A DNA stretch of 64,000 nucleotides from Aminobacterium mobile DSM 12262 (GCF_000526395.1 NZ_JAFZ01000001.1:1178001-1242000); one strand, 5' to 3'; numbered from the stretch's first letter, positions 33,152-43,225 are shown. Program-made: numbers and translations. The notes: a model not told the origin generated them from the letters alone.

Positions 33152-34165
33152 ATGAAAAAAAACGGTGTTATGGGTAAAGTAGTTACCCTCGCTATTTTAG
33201 GAACTATTCTCTTATCGAGCATTGCTACAGCAGCGCAACCAGAACTCAATGCGTATACCATATGGTCTGAGCGATATGCTCAAGCAATATTCAGTGCTTT
33301 TACAAAAGATACAGGCATTAAAGTGAATTGGATGAGATTTTCTTCTGGAGAAGTGCAAGCCAGGCTGGAAGCAGAGCGGAAAAATCCTCAAGTCGATGTT
33401 GTTTTTGGGAATATGGCTGAAGCTTTCGTCAATGGCATTCCTAAGGGGCTATTTGAGCCTTATAAGCCACAAGGGGCCGAACGTATTCCAGACGCATTTA
33501 AAGATACTGATGGATATTGGACTGGTGTTGCAATAGATCCTATCTGTTTTATGTTCAATACCAGATTTTTAAAAGATCACAATGTGGGAGCCCCCACATC
33601 TTGGCAAGATCTGCTCCGCCCAGAATACAAGAGCCAGCTTCAGATGGCTGATGCCAGAACATCTGGAACTGCTATGTATCGTATTCTTAGTATTATCGAA
33701 GCTATGGGCGAAGATAAAGCTTACGTATACCAGAAGAAACTCAACGACAACGTTCAAATCTATACTAAAAGCGGTGCCGGTGGTGCATTGCCTATAGCAA
33801 GAGGACAGGCTGCAGGTGGCATCTTCTTCCTTGTAGATGCCCTTGAAATGCAACAGAAAGGCTACGATGTGACTATTAGCTATCCCAAGGAAGGTGTTGT
33901 AGCTGGGATAGAGGCTATGGCTCTTGTAAAGGGAGCTAAAAGTCCAGACCTTGCAAAAAAATTTCTGGATTGGGCCTCCACAGAACGGATGCAGAGAATT
34001 TATGAGGGAAGCCAAATCAATCTGATTCCCAGCAATCCCGATGTGAAAATTTCTAATCCGGGGCTGGATATGTCGACGGTTAATGTGCTCCCCCTAGATA
34101 TTAAGTGGGCTGGAGATAACCGCGATCGCCTCGTTGAGCGCTGGATAAATGAGGTCCTTCGATAA
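33152..34165 (+). CDS. ABC transporter substrate-binding protein, iron(III) type
   Basis: A 337-residue periplasmic binding protein with a Sec signal peptide (hydrophobic core VVTLAILGTILLSSIATAA, cleavage before Q). The mature part begins LNAYTIWSERYAQAIFSAF, a FbpA/AfuA-like family 1 fold; YSER-type tyrosines used for iron are not clear, so another ligand is possible. ATG at 33152 follows aaagaggag. Its end overlaps the permease gene by 17 bases. With the next two genes it forms a complete importer. Confidence 0.85.
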   Translation: MKKNGVMGKVVTLAILGTILLSSIATAAQPELNAYTIWSERYAQAIFSAFTKDTGIKVNWMRFSSGEVQARLEAERKNPQVDVVFGNMAEAFVNGIPKGLFEPYKPQGAERIPDAFKDTDGYWTGVAIDPICFMFNTRFLKDHNVGAPTSWQDLLRPEYKSQLQMADARTSGTAMYRILSIIEAMGEDKAYVYQKKLNDNVQIYTKSGAGGALPIARGQAAGGIFFLVDALEMQQKGYDVTISYPKEGVVAGIEAMALVKGAKSPDLAKKFLDWASTERMQRIYEGSQINLIPSNPDVKISNPGLDMSTVNVLPLDIKWAGDNRDRLVERWINEVLR

Positions 34166-35822
34166 ATCTACAAGACTTGATCCCGCACTCGTACCACTTT
34201 GGGTAGGGTTATGGGGGTTTTTAGGGCTCTTCGTACTCTACCCATTAGTGCGGTTGATCTATATAGTCTTTACCACTGATGGCGGAGTAAGCTTAATAAA
34301 CCTGATAAAGGTACTTATGAGCTGGTACAATCGTAAAGCTTTTTTTAATAGCCTCGCACTAGCTACTGCTGTGTCCACTACAGGAACCTTTATAGGATTT
34401 CTCTTTGCTTTCGCAGTAACGAGGATACCCTTGCCCCAACCTGTCAAGTGGTTTTTGGGAGCTGTTGTTGTGCTTCCTTTTGTTTCACCACCCTTTACGA
34501 GCAGCATTGCTCTCACTATGGTGTTAGGGCCTAATGGTTTGTTATTGAAATTACTTCACGCGCCAGATTTTAATATATACGGCTTTTGGGGAACGTGGAT
34601 AGCTGAAACTCTCACATATTTCCCCGTGGCATTTTTGACCCTTACCGCAGTGCTCAAAGCCATTGACCCTAACTTAGAAGATGCTGCCATGAGCATGGGC
34701 AATACTTCATGGGGAACTTTCCGAACTGTAACATTACCACTGAGCATACCAGGGCTTGCTAATGCTTTCCTGCTCCTATTTGGAAGCTCTCTGGCAGATT
34801 TTTCCACACCGCTAGTAATGGCAGGTCATTCCTTTCCAGTACTAACTACTCAAGCCTACTTGCAGATTACGGGCATGTACGATATCCAGGGTGGAGCCAC
34901 CATTTCTTTTATACTGTTGGTCCCCGCTCTTTTAGTATATTTGCTGCAACACTACTGGGTGGAGCAACGTAGTTATGTAACAATTACAGGTAAAGCTGGA
35001 GCCCCTTCTGTTGTCAAGGGAGGGAGATTTTTTGCAGAGGCACTTATATTGACAATTATTTCAGCTATAACGTTATTTATAATATTCCTCTATTCCATTA
35101 TCTTTTTAGGATCTTTAATGAAAGTGTGGGGAATAGACAACAGCTTTACCCTAGAAAACTATGTCTATGTTTTCACTGTAGGGTGGGAAGCTGTAAAAGA
35201 TACAGTTCTTATAGCTATTATATCGACCTTCATAGGTAGTGCCATAGGAGTAACTACCGGCTACTTGATAAATCGTAAAGATCTTCCTTGGAGAAAAACA
35301 TTAGAGTTTATGTCCCTTCTAAACTACGTCTTACCAGGAACAGTTGTAGGTATTGCTTACGCCGTAGCCTTTAACTCAGGCCCCATAGTGCTCACAGGTA
35401 CCATGTCTATTATTGTTGCTCTCTGTGTTTCTCGTTATGATGCTACGGGGATAAGAGCTACAATAGCATCGTTGCAGCAAATAGATCCTTCTATAGAGGA
35501 AGCTTCTCTAAGCCTTGGAGCCTCTCGATTTACAACTTTTTTCAGGGTAACACTGCCGTTGATTATGCCTGCAGTTACTACAGGTATGCGTTATCTTTTC
35601 GTGGTTTCTATGACAGCCGTCAGTGCCACAATATTTTTAGTATCGGTACGTTGGAGCTTGCTGACCATCCGTATTCTTGAATGTATTACTGAACTTCTCT
35701 TCGCTCAGGCAGCAGCCTTTTCAGTAGTTCTAGTACTTATTGTCTTTTTCGCTATAGGGGCTATCGCAGTTTTGTTTCATATCATCTACCCAAACTATTA
35801 CCGTCAGTTGAGGAGGCTGTAA
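34149..35822 (+). CDS. ABC transporter permease, two fused halves (FbpB type)
   Basis: A 557-residue membrane protein with about 12 helices, made of two homologous permease halves as in FbpB/AfuB. Each half carries an EAA loop: LEDAAMSMGNTSWGTFRTVT and IEEASLSLGASRFTTFFRVT. The start lies within the end of the binding-protein gene. Fused permeases of this kind transport iron(III), phosphonates or thiamine; the substrate cannot be fixed from sequence alone. Confidence 0.9.
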   Translation: MRSFDKSTRLDPALVPLWVGLWGFLGLFVLYPLVRLIYIVFTTDGGVSLINLIKVLMSWYNRKAFFNSLALATAVSTTGTFIGFLFAFAVTRIPLPQPVKWFLGAVVVLPFVSPPFTSSIALTMVLGPNGLLLKLLHAPDFNIYGFWGTWIAETLTYFPVAFLTLTAVLKAIDPNLEDAAMSMGNTSWGTFRTVTLPLSIPGLANAFLLLFGSSLADFSTPLVMAGHSFPVLTTQAYLQITGMYDIQGGATISFILLVPALLVYLLQHYWVEQRSYVTITGKAGAPSVVKGGRFFAEALILTIISAITLFIIFLYSIIFLGSLMKVWGIDNSFTLENYVYVFTVGWEAVKDTVLIAIISTFIGSAIGVTTGYLINRKDLPWRKTLEFMSLLNYVLPGTVVGIAYAVAFNSGPIVLTGTMSIIVALCVSRYDATGIRATIASLQQIDPSIEEASLSLGASRFTTFFRVTLPLIMPAVTTGMRYLFVVSMTAVSATIFLVSVRWSLLTIRILECITELLFAQAAAFSVVLVLIVFFAIGAIAVLFHIIYPNYYRQLRRL

Positions 35823-35825
35823 GAA

Positions 35826-36908
35826 ATGTCTCTCTCTATTTCTCTCCATAATTTATCAAAAATTTTTCACAGAGGGAAAGAAGCTTTTAAAGCAGTAGAT
35901 AACGTTAATCTTTATGTCAAATCTGGAGAACTTGTTACACTATTAGGCCCCTCTGGTTGTGGAAAAACAACGATCTTGCGAATGATAGCTGGTTTTGAGA
36001 GACCTACTGAAGGACGCATCTTGATCGATGGGGAAGATATCACCGAAATGGCAGTGAACAAACGAAAGATCGGGTTCGTTTTCCAAAATTACGCTCTTTT
36101 CCCCCATATGAATATTTTCGATAATGTGGCTTATGGGCTGAAAATTCGAGGCGTTTCTCGAGAAGAGCGAAAAAAACTTGTAGCTCAAGTCCTTCATATG
36201 GTAGAACTTGAAGAAGTGGAGAATCGTTTCCCTAACCAACTTTCAGGTGGAGAACAGCAACGAGTAGCATTGGCTCGAGTTTTTGTTACTGATCCTAAAG
36301 TTTTGTTAATGGATGAACCTCTATCCAACCTCGACGCGAAACTACGAATATATATGCGTGCTGAAATTCGTCAGTTGCAAAAGAAACTGGGTATTACGTG
36401 TATCTACGTTACTCACGACCAAAAAGAAGCCCTCTCTATAGCTGATAGAATTGTAGTCCTCAATAAGGGGAAAGTGGAACAAGTTGACACTCCTTTTGAA
36501 CTCTATGCAAACCCTGCAACCCTTTTTGTTGCTGACTTTATCGGACAGGCCAACATATTTAAGGGGCAGGTCAAGTTTTTTCGAGATAAAGAAATGGATG
36601 TTTTTATTTACGGGCATGTAATAACTATTCATAACGACAAAGGAAAACGCTTTGAAGAAGGGGAAGAAGTGGCTCTTGTAGTGCGGCCCGAGTCCGTTCG
36701 TTTAGGCCCTCCTGAGAGCTCTATACTAAAAGGACAAGTGCTGAGCAGGGGCTTTGTTGGAGATAAAATGGAATATGCTATAGAAATAGAGCCGGGTAGC
36801 CTCATTCATGCTTTTGAACCTTATTCCAGAGACACCCCTATATTTTTTGAAGGGAACAGTGTAGGGCTTCGTATAAATCCGCTGGATGTCATGGCTTTGC
36901 CAGTATAA
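35826..36908 (+). CDS. ABC transporter ATP-binding protein (FbpC/PotA type)
   Basis: A 360-residue ATPase that energises the importer. Walker [11 protein letters not shown]-loop [10 protein letters not shown], signature [13 protein letters not shown], Walker [14 protein letters not shown] and the H-loop [10 protein letters not shown] are intact. The C-terminal part contains a TOBE-like regulatory domain. It starts three bases after the permease stop. A bidirectional terminator separates it from the convergent TRAP operon. Confidence 0.93.
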   Translation: MSLSISLHNLSKIFHRGKEAFKAVDNVNLYVKSGELVTLLGPSGCGKTTILRMIAGFERPTEGRILIDGEDITEMAVNKRKIGFVFQNYALFPHMNIFDNVAYGLKIRGVSREERKKLVAQVLHMVELEEVENRFPNQLSGGEQQRVALARVFVTDPKVLLMDEPLSNLDAKLRIYMRAEIRQLQKKLGITCIYVTHDQKEALSIADRIVVLNKGKVEQVDTPFELYANPATLFVADFIGQANIFKGQVKFFRDKEMDVFIYGHVITIHNDKGKRFEEGEEVALVVRPESVRLGPPESSILKGQVLSRGFVGDKMEYAIEIEPGSLIHAFEPYSRDTPIFFEGNSVGLRINPLDVMALPV

Positions 36909-36924
36909 AAAACTATTAACACAA

Positions 36925-36975
36925 AATAAGGATGCAGGAAGTGTTTTTTTTACGCCATCCTCCTGCATCCTTATT
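36925..36975. terminator. Bidirectional terminator between ABC and TRAP operons
   Basis: A perfect 15-bp inverted repeat: AATAAGGATGCAGGA (36925-36939) and TCCTGCATCCTTATT (36961-36975), with T-rich loop. It serves both converging operons. Confidence 0.85.
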
Positions 36976-36990
36976 TACTTACAGGACATA

Positions 36991-38871
36991 TTAATTCGAA
37001 ACTTCAATAGGTTTAGGCCTAGAAAATAAAAATAAAACTAACGTGAGTATCACACTAACTATAGAGACTAAAGGTTGTCGATAAAGGGCTGCGAGAGCAG
37101 AAACGGCAAAAGCGGTTCTATGCCATAAAGGTAGAGGTCCACGAGCATAACCTGTCAAAGCAAATCCTATTCCAGTAAGTGTCCCTACGCCACTAAGTAC
37201 AGACATGAGGTTCTCCATCAAAGAACCCTGAAGAATAAGACCTGGATCGTAGCAAAAGGCAAAAGGTACAATGAAAGCCAGGATACCTAATCTACAGGCT
37301 GTGAAACCTGTCTTATTAGGTGACGAATCTGCGATAGATGCAGCAGCATAAGCGGCAAGAGCCACTGGTGGAGTTATGTTGGATACAATAGCGTAATAGA
37401 ATACGAATAGATGTGCTGCTAAGGGCAGAAAGCCCATTTTCACAAGGGCCGGTACACCTAACGCTGCTCCAAGAATATATGCGCTAGTAGTAGGCAACCC
37501 CATGCCAAGAATTAGAGAAACCAAGGCGATAAGGATCAATGCTAGGAAAGAATTTCCACGAGCAATTCCAATAACAGCTCCTACAAACTTAAAACCAATG
37601 CCCGATAAAGCCACGGAACCAACTACTAACCCTGCAGAGGCACATGCTGTACAAATAATAGGGATATTCTTGGCCCCATCGTGAATAGCCTCTATAACTT
37701 GTTTAGGCCCCATGCGTTTGGCGGGGTCGAGAAGAGACATGCCCCATGCCAAAACAATACCCGAAATAGCCCCATACATTGGGGTATATCCCGCTAAAAG
37801 CATATAAACTAAGAGAACAATTGGTGACATCATGTAAAGCTTTTTGAGTACAGCTTTTTTAGAGGGGAGCTCTTTTGCAGGAAGTCCCTTAAGCCCATCT
37901 CTCACGGCAGCGAGGTGAACCATTAAGAGGACTGCTCCATAATAGAATAAAGAGGGAAGGATAGCAGCAACCATGATTTTGTTGAACGGAACACCTAAAA
38001 GGGCAGCCATAACAAATGCCCCTGCGCCCATAATTGGGGGCATAAGCTGTCCTCCAGAGCTGGCAACAGCTTCCACAGCCGCTGCAAAATGGGGTTTATA
38101 GCCAATACGTTTCATCAAAGGAATTGTAAAAGAACCTGTAGCATAGACATTAGCCACAGCAGAACCAGAAATAGACCCAAATAAGGCAGAACTGAGCACT
38201 GCTATTTTCGCAGGGCCTCCAGCTGCTGTTCCCGTAAAGGCTTGTGCAAACTCCATAAAATATTCGCCAACGCCACTCTTTTCAAGGAACCCTCCAAAAA
38301 TGAGGAAGATCATGACGAAAGTTGCTGATACTCCCAAAGATGACGAGAAAATCCCCTCATCTGTGAGAAACATCCCTTCAATAATCCTATCAAATTCTGT
38401 GGGGACACCACGAAGTGCTGTGGGGAGAAAACTAGCGTCACATACGTAGGTATAGACTGTAAAAATCACTGCTACAATCACAAGAGGCAGCCCTACAATA
38501 CGGCGCGTTGCTTCCAATAACAATATGATCAGTAACGTACCAAGGACTAATTGGACAGCAGTGAGATCGTCAACACCCTGCATGCGCATCATGATTTGTT
38601 CATAGTTCATTATAATATACAAACCCGGAATAGCTGAGGCTACAGCTAATATCCAATCGTACCAAGGGACTTTTATTTCAGGAAGCTGGCCTTTTTTTAA
38701 AGATTTGAAGGGATAGATCACGAAAGCCATAGGCAACACCCAAGTGAGGTGAATTGCCCGTTGGAGGTAGGCCTCAAAAGATCCAAAAACAGCTGTGTAG
38801 AGATGAAAAAATCCCATAGCTAGAATGTAGACATATAGAACCTTTGCCACAATGCCATCAAGTTTTCTCAT
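36991..38871 (-). CDS. TRAP transporter fused permease (second system)
   Basis: A 626-residue fused DctQ-DctM permease, clearly related to the one at 23720-25690 (shared GSISGSAVANVYATGSFTIP and ASSGGQLMPPIMGAGAFVMA motifs, and LGMGLPTTSAYI). The ATG at 38871 has aggagg; the longer frame to 38901 places the start before this site. It follows its TAXI receptor gene, from which it is separated by a stem-loop. Sodium- or proton-driven uptake of an organic anion or amino acid is the family role. Confidence 0.92.
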   Translation of the reverse strand: MRKLDGIVAKVLYVYILAMGFFHLYTAVFGSFEAYLQRAIHLTWVLPMAFVIYPFKSLKKGQLPEIKVPWYDWILAVASAIPGLYIIMNYEQIMMRMQGVDDLTAVQLVLGTLLIILLLEATRRIVGLPLVIVAVIFTVYTYVCDASFLPTALRGVPTEFDRIIEGMFLTDEGIFSSSLGVSATFVMIFLIFGGFLEKSGVGEYFMEFAQAFTGTAAGGPAKIAVLSSALFGSISGSAVANVYATGSFTIPLMKRIGYKPHFAAAVEAVASSGGQLMPPIMGAGAFVMAALLGVPFNKIMVAAILPSLFYYGAVLLMVHLAAVRDGLKGLPAKELPSKKAVLKKLYMMSPIVLLVYMLLAGYTPMYGAISGIVLAWGMSLLDPAKRMGPKQVIEAIHDGAKNIPIICTACASAGLVVGSVALSGIGFKFVGAVIGIARGNSFLALILIALVSLILGMGLPTTSAYILGAALGVPALVKMGFLPLAAHLFVFYYAIVSNITPPVALAAYAAASIADSSPNKTGFTACRLGILAFIVPFAFCYDPGLILQGSLMENLMSVLSGVGTLTGIGFALTGYARGPLPLWHRTAFAVSALAALYRQPLVSIVSVILTLVLFLFSRPKPIEVSN

Positions 38872-38908
38872 TAAAAAACAACCTCCTCTCCAACAAAACA
38901 TGAACGAT

Positions 38909-38933
38909 AAAGGCGGGCTTGAAGCCCGCCTTT
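38909..38933 (-). other. Stem-loop between TAXI receptor and permease genes
   Basis: AAAGGCGGG (38909-38917) pairs with CCCGCCTTT (38925-38933), seven-base loop, and the loop bases can extend the stem. No T-run follows on the minus strand. Such hairpins often protect the receptor mRNA and lower permease expression. Confidence 0.6.
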
Positions 38934-38964
38934 AGTTGTCAAGAATGTGCAACATCCCCTAATT

Positions 38965-39951
38965 TTATTTCGCAGCGACCTCTGCCCAGTATTTCATAGC
39001 TCCGGAATGACTTTTAATAGGAGCTGCAGGAATTGCTGTCGCAGGATTTAACTCCTTCATATCTACAACAGCCTTAGATAGAGTTTCTTGGTTTTCATAC
39101 ATTGTTTTGCAGAGATCATAAACAATTTTTTCATCCAAGTCGTTACGTACCACGATGCAGGTGTAGTCTCCTACCACCTTAATAGGCGTATCGGTAACTG
39201 ACTTATAGATACCAGGATCTACCGTAAATGTTACAGTACCGTAGACTGATCCCACCTTATCGAGAGTTTCTTGTTCCATTCCCAATATAACGATATCGGT
39301 CTGGCTCTCAATTTGCATAACAATAGAAGCAATTTTGCCCACTGAGAAGGCAAATACATCTAGATGATTATCGGCAATGAGATCTGCTCCACCAGAGTAA
39401 GAAGCATACTCTACAGAGCCACCCCATTCTTTAAGAGCTTCGCGGTAGTCAAGCCCAAAGCCAGACTTAAAAATGCCATTGACGATGAACTCAGATCCTG
39501 TACCAGTCTTCAACGTAGCAAAACGAGTTGGGATTTTCCGAGCTACCAGATCATCCAAGGATTTTATGTTATGTTTTTCTACAAAATCTTTGCGAGCAAT
39601 AAAATAGGTATATTGAGTGTATAGGTTTGCTAAGATCGTCGCATTGTCAACGGGAGTTTCGAAAGGAGCACCAGCGCCTTTCTGGGCTACGGCAACCATG
39701 GACGTATTAGAGAAACCCAGATCGCCTTTGCCCTTATCAGCATTGATAATATTGGCAACAGCACCACCTGTGATACTCGTCGTAGGGATTGTGTCATGGG
39801 ACCAGAGATCAGCTAGGGCACCACCTAGAGCAAACCAGTTGCCTCCCGGAGGTCCCGCCATAAAACGAAGCTGAGACGGAGAATCAGCAGCAGCCATTGA
39901 AGCCGTAAGCATACAGAATAAGGCAAGGCAGAAAACGATGAACTTTTTCAA
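38965..39951 (-). CDS. TAXI family TRAP transporter receptor
   Basis: A 328-residue periplasmic solute receptor with a Sec signal peptide (FIVFCLALFCMLTASMAAA). The TAXI pattern LRFMAGPPGGNWFALGGALA lies directly after it, followed by TTSITGGAVANIINADKGKG. TAXI receptors bind carboxylates such as glutamate or oxoglutarate; the ligand here is unknown. TTG start behind aagggaggg. Its promoter (40029-40057) is close to consensus, so it should be well expressed. Confidence 0.92.
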   Translation of the reverse strand: MKKFIVFCLALFCMLTASMAAADSPSQLRFMAGPPGGNWFALGGALADLWSHDTIPTTSITGGAVANIINADKGKGDLGFSNTSMVAVAQKGAGAPFETPVDNATILANLYTQYTYFIARKDFVEKHNIKSLDDLVARKIPTRFATLKTGTGSEFIVNGIFKSGFGLDYREALKEWGGSVEYASYSGGADLIADNHLDVFAFSVGKIASIVMQIESQTDIVILGMEQETLDKVGSVYGTVTFTVDPGIYKSVTDTPIKVVGDYTCIVVRNDLDEKIVYDLCKTMYENQETLSKAVVDMKELNPATAIPAAPIKSHSGAMKYWAEVAAK

Positions 39952-40028
39952 TTAAGACCCTCCCTTTTAGATTTGAAGAAAGTAACAATAAATCCCAATT
40001 GTTTTACTTCCTCCTGTATTTAATGAGG

Positions 40029-40057
40029 AATATATCTTTCTTCAGAGGTATTGTCAA
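40029..40057 (-). promoter_or_regulatory. Promoter of the TAXI-TRAP operon
   Basis: On the minus strand TTGACA (40052-40057), exactly 17 bases, TATATT (40029-40034); about 78 bases to the start codon. Confidence 0.85.
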
Positions 40058-40118
40058 TTCAATTGTTTGTACTTTTTAGAGCCCCTTTAACTGCTATTGC
40101 CAGAAAAAAGGGAGGGAC

Positions 40119-42080
40119 CTACCAGCCACCACCACCGCCCCCGCCACCACCGCCCCCGGCGAAACCGCCGCCACCCCTTCCGCTAGAAGAGCCCGGCACT
40201 ACAGAAGACGAGGCGATGGAATTAGCCACAGATGATGTGATATCAGATATTCCTTCTCCGGTATAAAAAATAGAAGCGTCTTTCCCCACATACCATGGGG
40301 GATGATATTCCTTTTTCCGAAGTAACTCATTAAATCGATTTGCCCATGTTTTTGCTCCATCGAGGGCAAAAGCGTAGGGAAGCAGGCGCTCAAAAACTTC
40401 CGGTGTTTCCTCCGGAGGATTGAACATTTCTAGTCGGTGCCGCTCTGCTGTATTTATGTACATGGTAAGTCCCTCAGCTACACCAAGGATATCATTGCCT
40501 CTCTCTGTCCGAACTGTTATTAACTTTCGAAAAACAAGAGCTATAGCCGCAATGGCTAGAGGAAGTAAAAGCATAGATTTTTTTGCACTACTCAGTGTAA
40601 ACAAGAAACTCCCCGCAAGGCTAGAAAAAAACAATAAAAGCATGATTATAGTAATAATTTGGGGTATAAATCGCCTTTTTCTATGAAATCCTCTCCAAGC
40701 AGATAAAATAACAGAACCAATGACCATAAGTGCTCCTGTCCCTCCCATTAAGAAAGCTGCAAGTTGAATTTGTCCACCCCATCTGAGAAGTAGAAAGGAA
40801 GAGAGGGGAATAAAAAAACCTCCGACCCACAGGAGAGTATTCTTTGAGAAAAGAGGCTTTGCAGACTGTCTGTAATATTGCTCCAACCTCTCGCGAGATT
40901 CTTCTAAAATTTTATAATTACTTTGCCGAAGCAATAATTCCTTCCTCCCGTTACCAAAGAGGCTAGAGAGAAGTATTTTTTCTTCTGAGGAAAAATTTTC
41001 AAAAAGAGCTCGTTCCTTTACAAGTCTTAATGAATATCGTTTTCCAGCCAATTTAGAAGAAAGAGCTACGATTCCCTTGAGAACACCGTTCTCTCCTACT
41101 TGTCTCAAACGTTCCATTGCTTCCTCTAAAGTTAATTCCTCTATGACAATAAAGCCTTTTACAGCAAGATTAAGAATTTCGGCTGTGAAACAAACATTAT
41201 CCATTCCCATTTGCTTTACATATCTTAAAAATCCTGGGCCTAACTCCTCGGGAGGATAGAAGAGGGGGATTACCGGTTTCCGAAGGGGATCTTTCCCCCA
41301 TCGTCGCCACACTATCACATAATAAGTTAAGAGGAGGAGAGGTGTGACTAAAAAAAACCAGATGCCGAATTTATCAAAGAAAGTATATCGAAGGGGCTGC
41401 TTTGGAGGAAAAACTATGCCTTTAGCCCATGAGTAAGCCACCGTGAGACCTTCATTTGGCAAAAGACGCCTTGTTGTTTCTACTGATCCGTCAGGAAGAA
41501 GCCTAGCATCTTTTCCTCTCTCGCCTAGGAAGCCAGTATAAATATCTACCGATAGAAAAGAGACCTTTTCGGGAAGGGTAACAGAAAAAATTACCTTTTC
41601 TATGGGAAATGCCCAATCGTTGCCCGTAACATTCCAGTAAAGTTCATCGTACTCTCCCCAAAAACCAATTTGACCTGTTGTTACATAAGAAAGAGAATAG
41701 GTTTGCGTCCCTAAAGGTGCAAGCTTATCAGGATCGCCCAAATAGATGCGAACTCCATTGGGACGAGGTTCAGTTCTATAAGGAACCTCTTTACCATTAA
41801 GTAACGCCTCTTTCACCCAAAAATCTACGCGCACAGTTCGCCCTGACGCTCCCTTATGTATAGTAGGGAAATCGCGAAATATCCCCCGTCGAATACTTTT
41901 GCCTTCCACAGCTACTGTAATATTTTCTCTCACTTCAAGAGAGGAATCAGATTTTACTGCGGCAGCAGAAGAAAACAAAAGAATCTTTTCTTCTGCTCTC
42001 ACTGGAAATGCCAGAAAGACAAACAAAAAGAAAGAAAGGACAGCTTTATAAAGCCCTTTTACAAAAAGCCCTCTCTTCAT
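40119..42080 (-). CDS. DUF2207 membrane protein with glycine-rich tail
   Basis: A 653-residue protein: signal peptide (LSFFLFVFLAFPVRAEE), an extracytoplasmic DUF2207 domain (IRRGIFRDFPTIHKG, TGNDWAFPIEKVIFSVTLP), a membrane helix, a cytoplasmic middle domain, two more helices and a glycine-rich tail (GGGGFAGGGGGGGGG). DUF2207 proteins are widespread, often beside lemA as here, with no defined function. The ATG at 42080 lies ten bases after the lemA stop without a clear ribosome site; an upstream start inside lemA is possible. Confidence 0.82.
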   Translation of the reverse strand: MKRGLFVKGLYKAVLSFFLFVFLAFPVRAEEKILLFSSAAAVKSDSSLEVRENITVAVEGKSIRRGIFRDFPTIHKGASGRTVRVDFWVKEALLNGKEVPYRTEPRPNGVRIYLGDPDKLAPLGTQTYSLSYVTTGQIGFWGEYDELYWNVTGNDWAFPIEKVIFSVTLPEKVSFLSVDIYTGFLGERGKDARLLPDGSVETTRRLLPNEGLTVAYSWAKGIVFPPKQPLRYTFFDKFGIWFFLVTPLLLLTYYVIVWRRWGKDPLRKPVIPLFYPPEELGPGFLRYVKQMGMDNVCFTAEILNLAVKGFIVIEELTLEEAMERLRQVGENGVLKGIVALSSKLAGKRYSLRLVKERALFENFSSEEKILLSSLFGNGRKELLLRQSNYKILEESRERLEQYYRQSAKPLFSKNTLLWVGGFFIPLSSFLLLRWGGQIQLAAFLMGGTGALMVIGSVILSAWRGFHRKRRFIPQIITIIMLLLFFSSLAGSFLFTLSSAKKSMLLLPLAIAAIALVFRKLITVRTERGNDILGVAEGLTMYINTAERHRLEMFNPPEETPEVFERLLPYAFALDGAKTWANRFNELLRKKEYHPPWYVGKDASIFYTGEGISDITSSVANSIASSSVVPGSSSGRGGGGFAGGGGGGGGGGGW

Positions 42081-42090
42081 ACTGAGAATA

Positions 42091-42642
42091 TCAAAATGAT
42101 ACTTGGGGTGTTGTTCGTGTCTCTTCTGCTGCTTCAAAGTAATCAGCTTTCCCGTAGCCAAAGTTTCGTGCTATGAGCACTGCAGGAAATGTAGAGATAG
42201 CAATATTGTAGTCTCGAGCTGTACCATTATAGTATCTACGAGACATCTGGATATCATTCTCCAGAGAAGAAAGTTGTTCTTGTAGTTGAAGGAAATTTGT
42301 ATTTGCTTTCAAGGTGGGGTAATTTTCTGCCACCGCAAAAAGAGATTTGAGCGCTCCAGAAAGCATATTTTCTGATTCCGCCCTTTCCCTAACTGTATAG
42401 GCTCTAGTTATAGACGCTCGTGCTTCTGTGACCCGCTCAAAAACTTCTTGTTCATGAGTAGCGTATCCTTTTACCGTTTCCACAAGATTGGGAATAAGAT
42501 CAAAGCGTCGTTTAAGCTGCACATCAATACCGCTCCAAGCTTCATTTTTCAGATTGTCCAGACGAACAAGTCTATTATAAATAGAAATGGCCCCAAGAAC
42601 TATGAGGACTATAAAGGCAAGAATTACAAGCAACACTACCAT
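42091..42642 (-). CDS. lemA: LemA family protein
   Basis: A 183-residue protein with an N-terminal membrane helix (VVLLVILAFIVLIVLGAI), then the LemA helical domain: YNRLVRLDNLKNEAWSGIDV, RRFDLIPNLVETVKGYA, and the C-terminal YNGTARDYNIAISTFPAVL. Function is unknown; linkage with DUF2207 (often called a LemA partner) is recurrent. The ATG lies behind gggggaata. It is divergent from the DUF3870 gene. Confidence 0.93.
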   Translation of the reverse strand: MVVLLVILAFIVLIVLGAISIYNRLVRLDNLKNEAWSGIDVQLKRRFDLIPNLVETVKGYATHEQEVFERVTEARASITRAYTVRERAESENMLSGALKSLFAVAENYPTLKANTNFLQLQEQLSSLENDIQMSRRYYNGTARDYNIAISTFPAVLIARNFGYGKADYFEAAEETRTTPQVSF

Positions 42643-42782
42643 TAATATTCCCCCTTCGCTTAAAAAATCAAAAAACTTTTTATTTATTTTACCTCAAAGA
42701 AGAGGGGATTTGCATTCAGTTCAATTGACAGTTGAATTTATAACATAATGATTCGAGATCCGTCTTTAGAAACCTAGCAAAG

Positions 42783-42812
42783 TAGACAGAAACGATTAGG
42801 GCATGGTAAAAT
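42783..42812 (+). promoter_or_regulatory. Promoter of the DUF3870 gene, likely leaderless transcript
   Basis: TAGACA (42783-42788), 18-base spacer, extended -10 TGgTAAAAT (hexamer 42807-42812). The start site would fall at or next to the ATG at 42819, and no ribosome site is present. Confidence 0.5.
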
Positions 42813-42818
42813 TTCATT

Positions 42819-43163
42819 ATGTCGAATAATACAAAATATCCGGAGAACTCTATTCTCATAGTAGGGAACTCTCAAACGACTAGTTTAAATCCGATTAATC
42901 AACAATTTGGTGCGTTTTTTATCTCTTTCATCTTGTTGAAGGATACAGAAGAGATTCTTGATTGTGGTGTTTCTATGACCCTTAAAGTAACGGAAAGTTT
43001 TGTCCAGGGTATTTTTTTAGGACGTCGTTTGGTACAAGATGAAGAGATTATTGTTTCTGATGTGCAGGCACGATATTTTGGATCTTCTCAAAAAGCCATT
43101 ATCGCAGCATACCGAGACGCAATAAAGAAGTATAAAGAGGTCACTGCTCCACGAAAAACATAA
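42819..43163 (+). CDS. DUF3870 protein
   Basis: A 114-residue protein of the DUF3870 family: SILIVGNSQTTSLNPINQQF, a D-C pair in TEEILDCGVSMTLKVTESFV and the C-terminal RYFGSSQKAIIAAYRDAIKKY. Members occur in anaerobes, often near genes of amino-acid or carboxylate metabolism; function is unknown. There is no ribosome site before the ATG, and the promoter places the transcript start near it. It precedes a DUF819 transporter-like gene, separated by a terminator. Confidence 0.82.
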   Translation: MSNNTKYPENSILIVGNSQTTSLNPINQQFGAFFISFILLKDTEEILDCGVSMTLKVTESFVQGIFLGRRLVQDEEIIVSDVQARYFGSSQKAIIAAYRDAIKKYKEVTAPRKT

Positions 43164-43225
43164 TAAAGATCGAGCTGCTTTGTCCTTAACGTTCGTTTGA
43201 GTTTGGCTCACGGATATCAGGGGAT

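Noticed and set aside
40051-40266. Rightward frame with a long polyproline run
   Set aside because: It is the antisense shadow of the glycine-rich tail of the DUF2207 protein and has no ribosome site.
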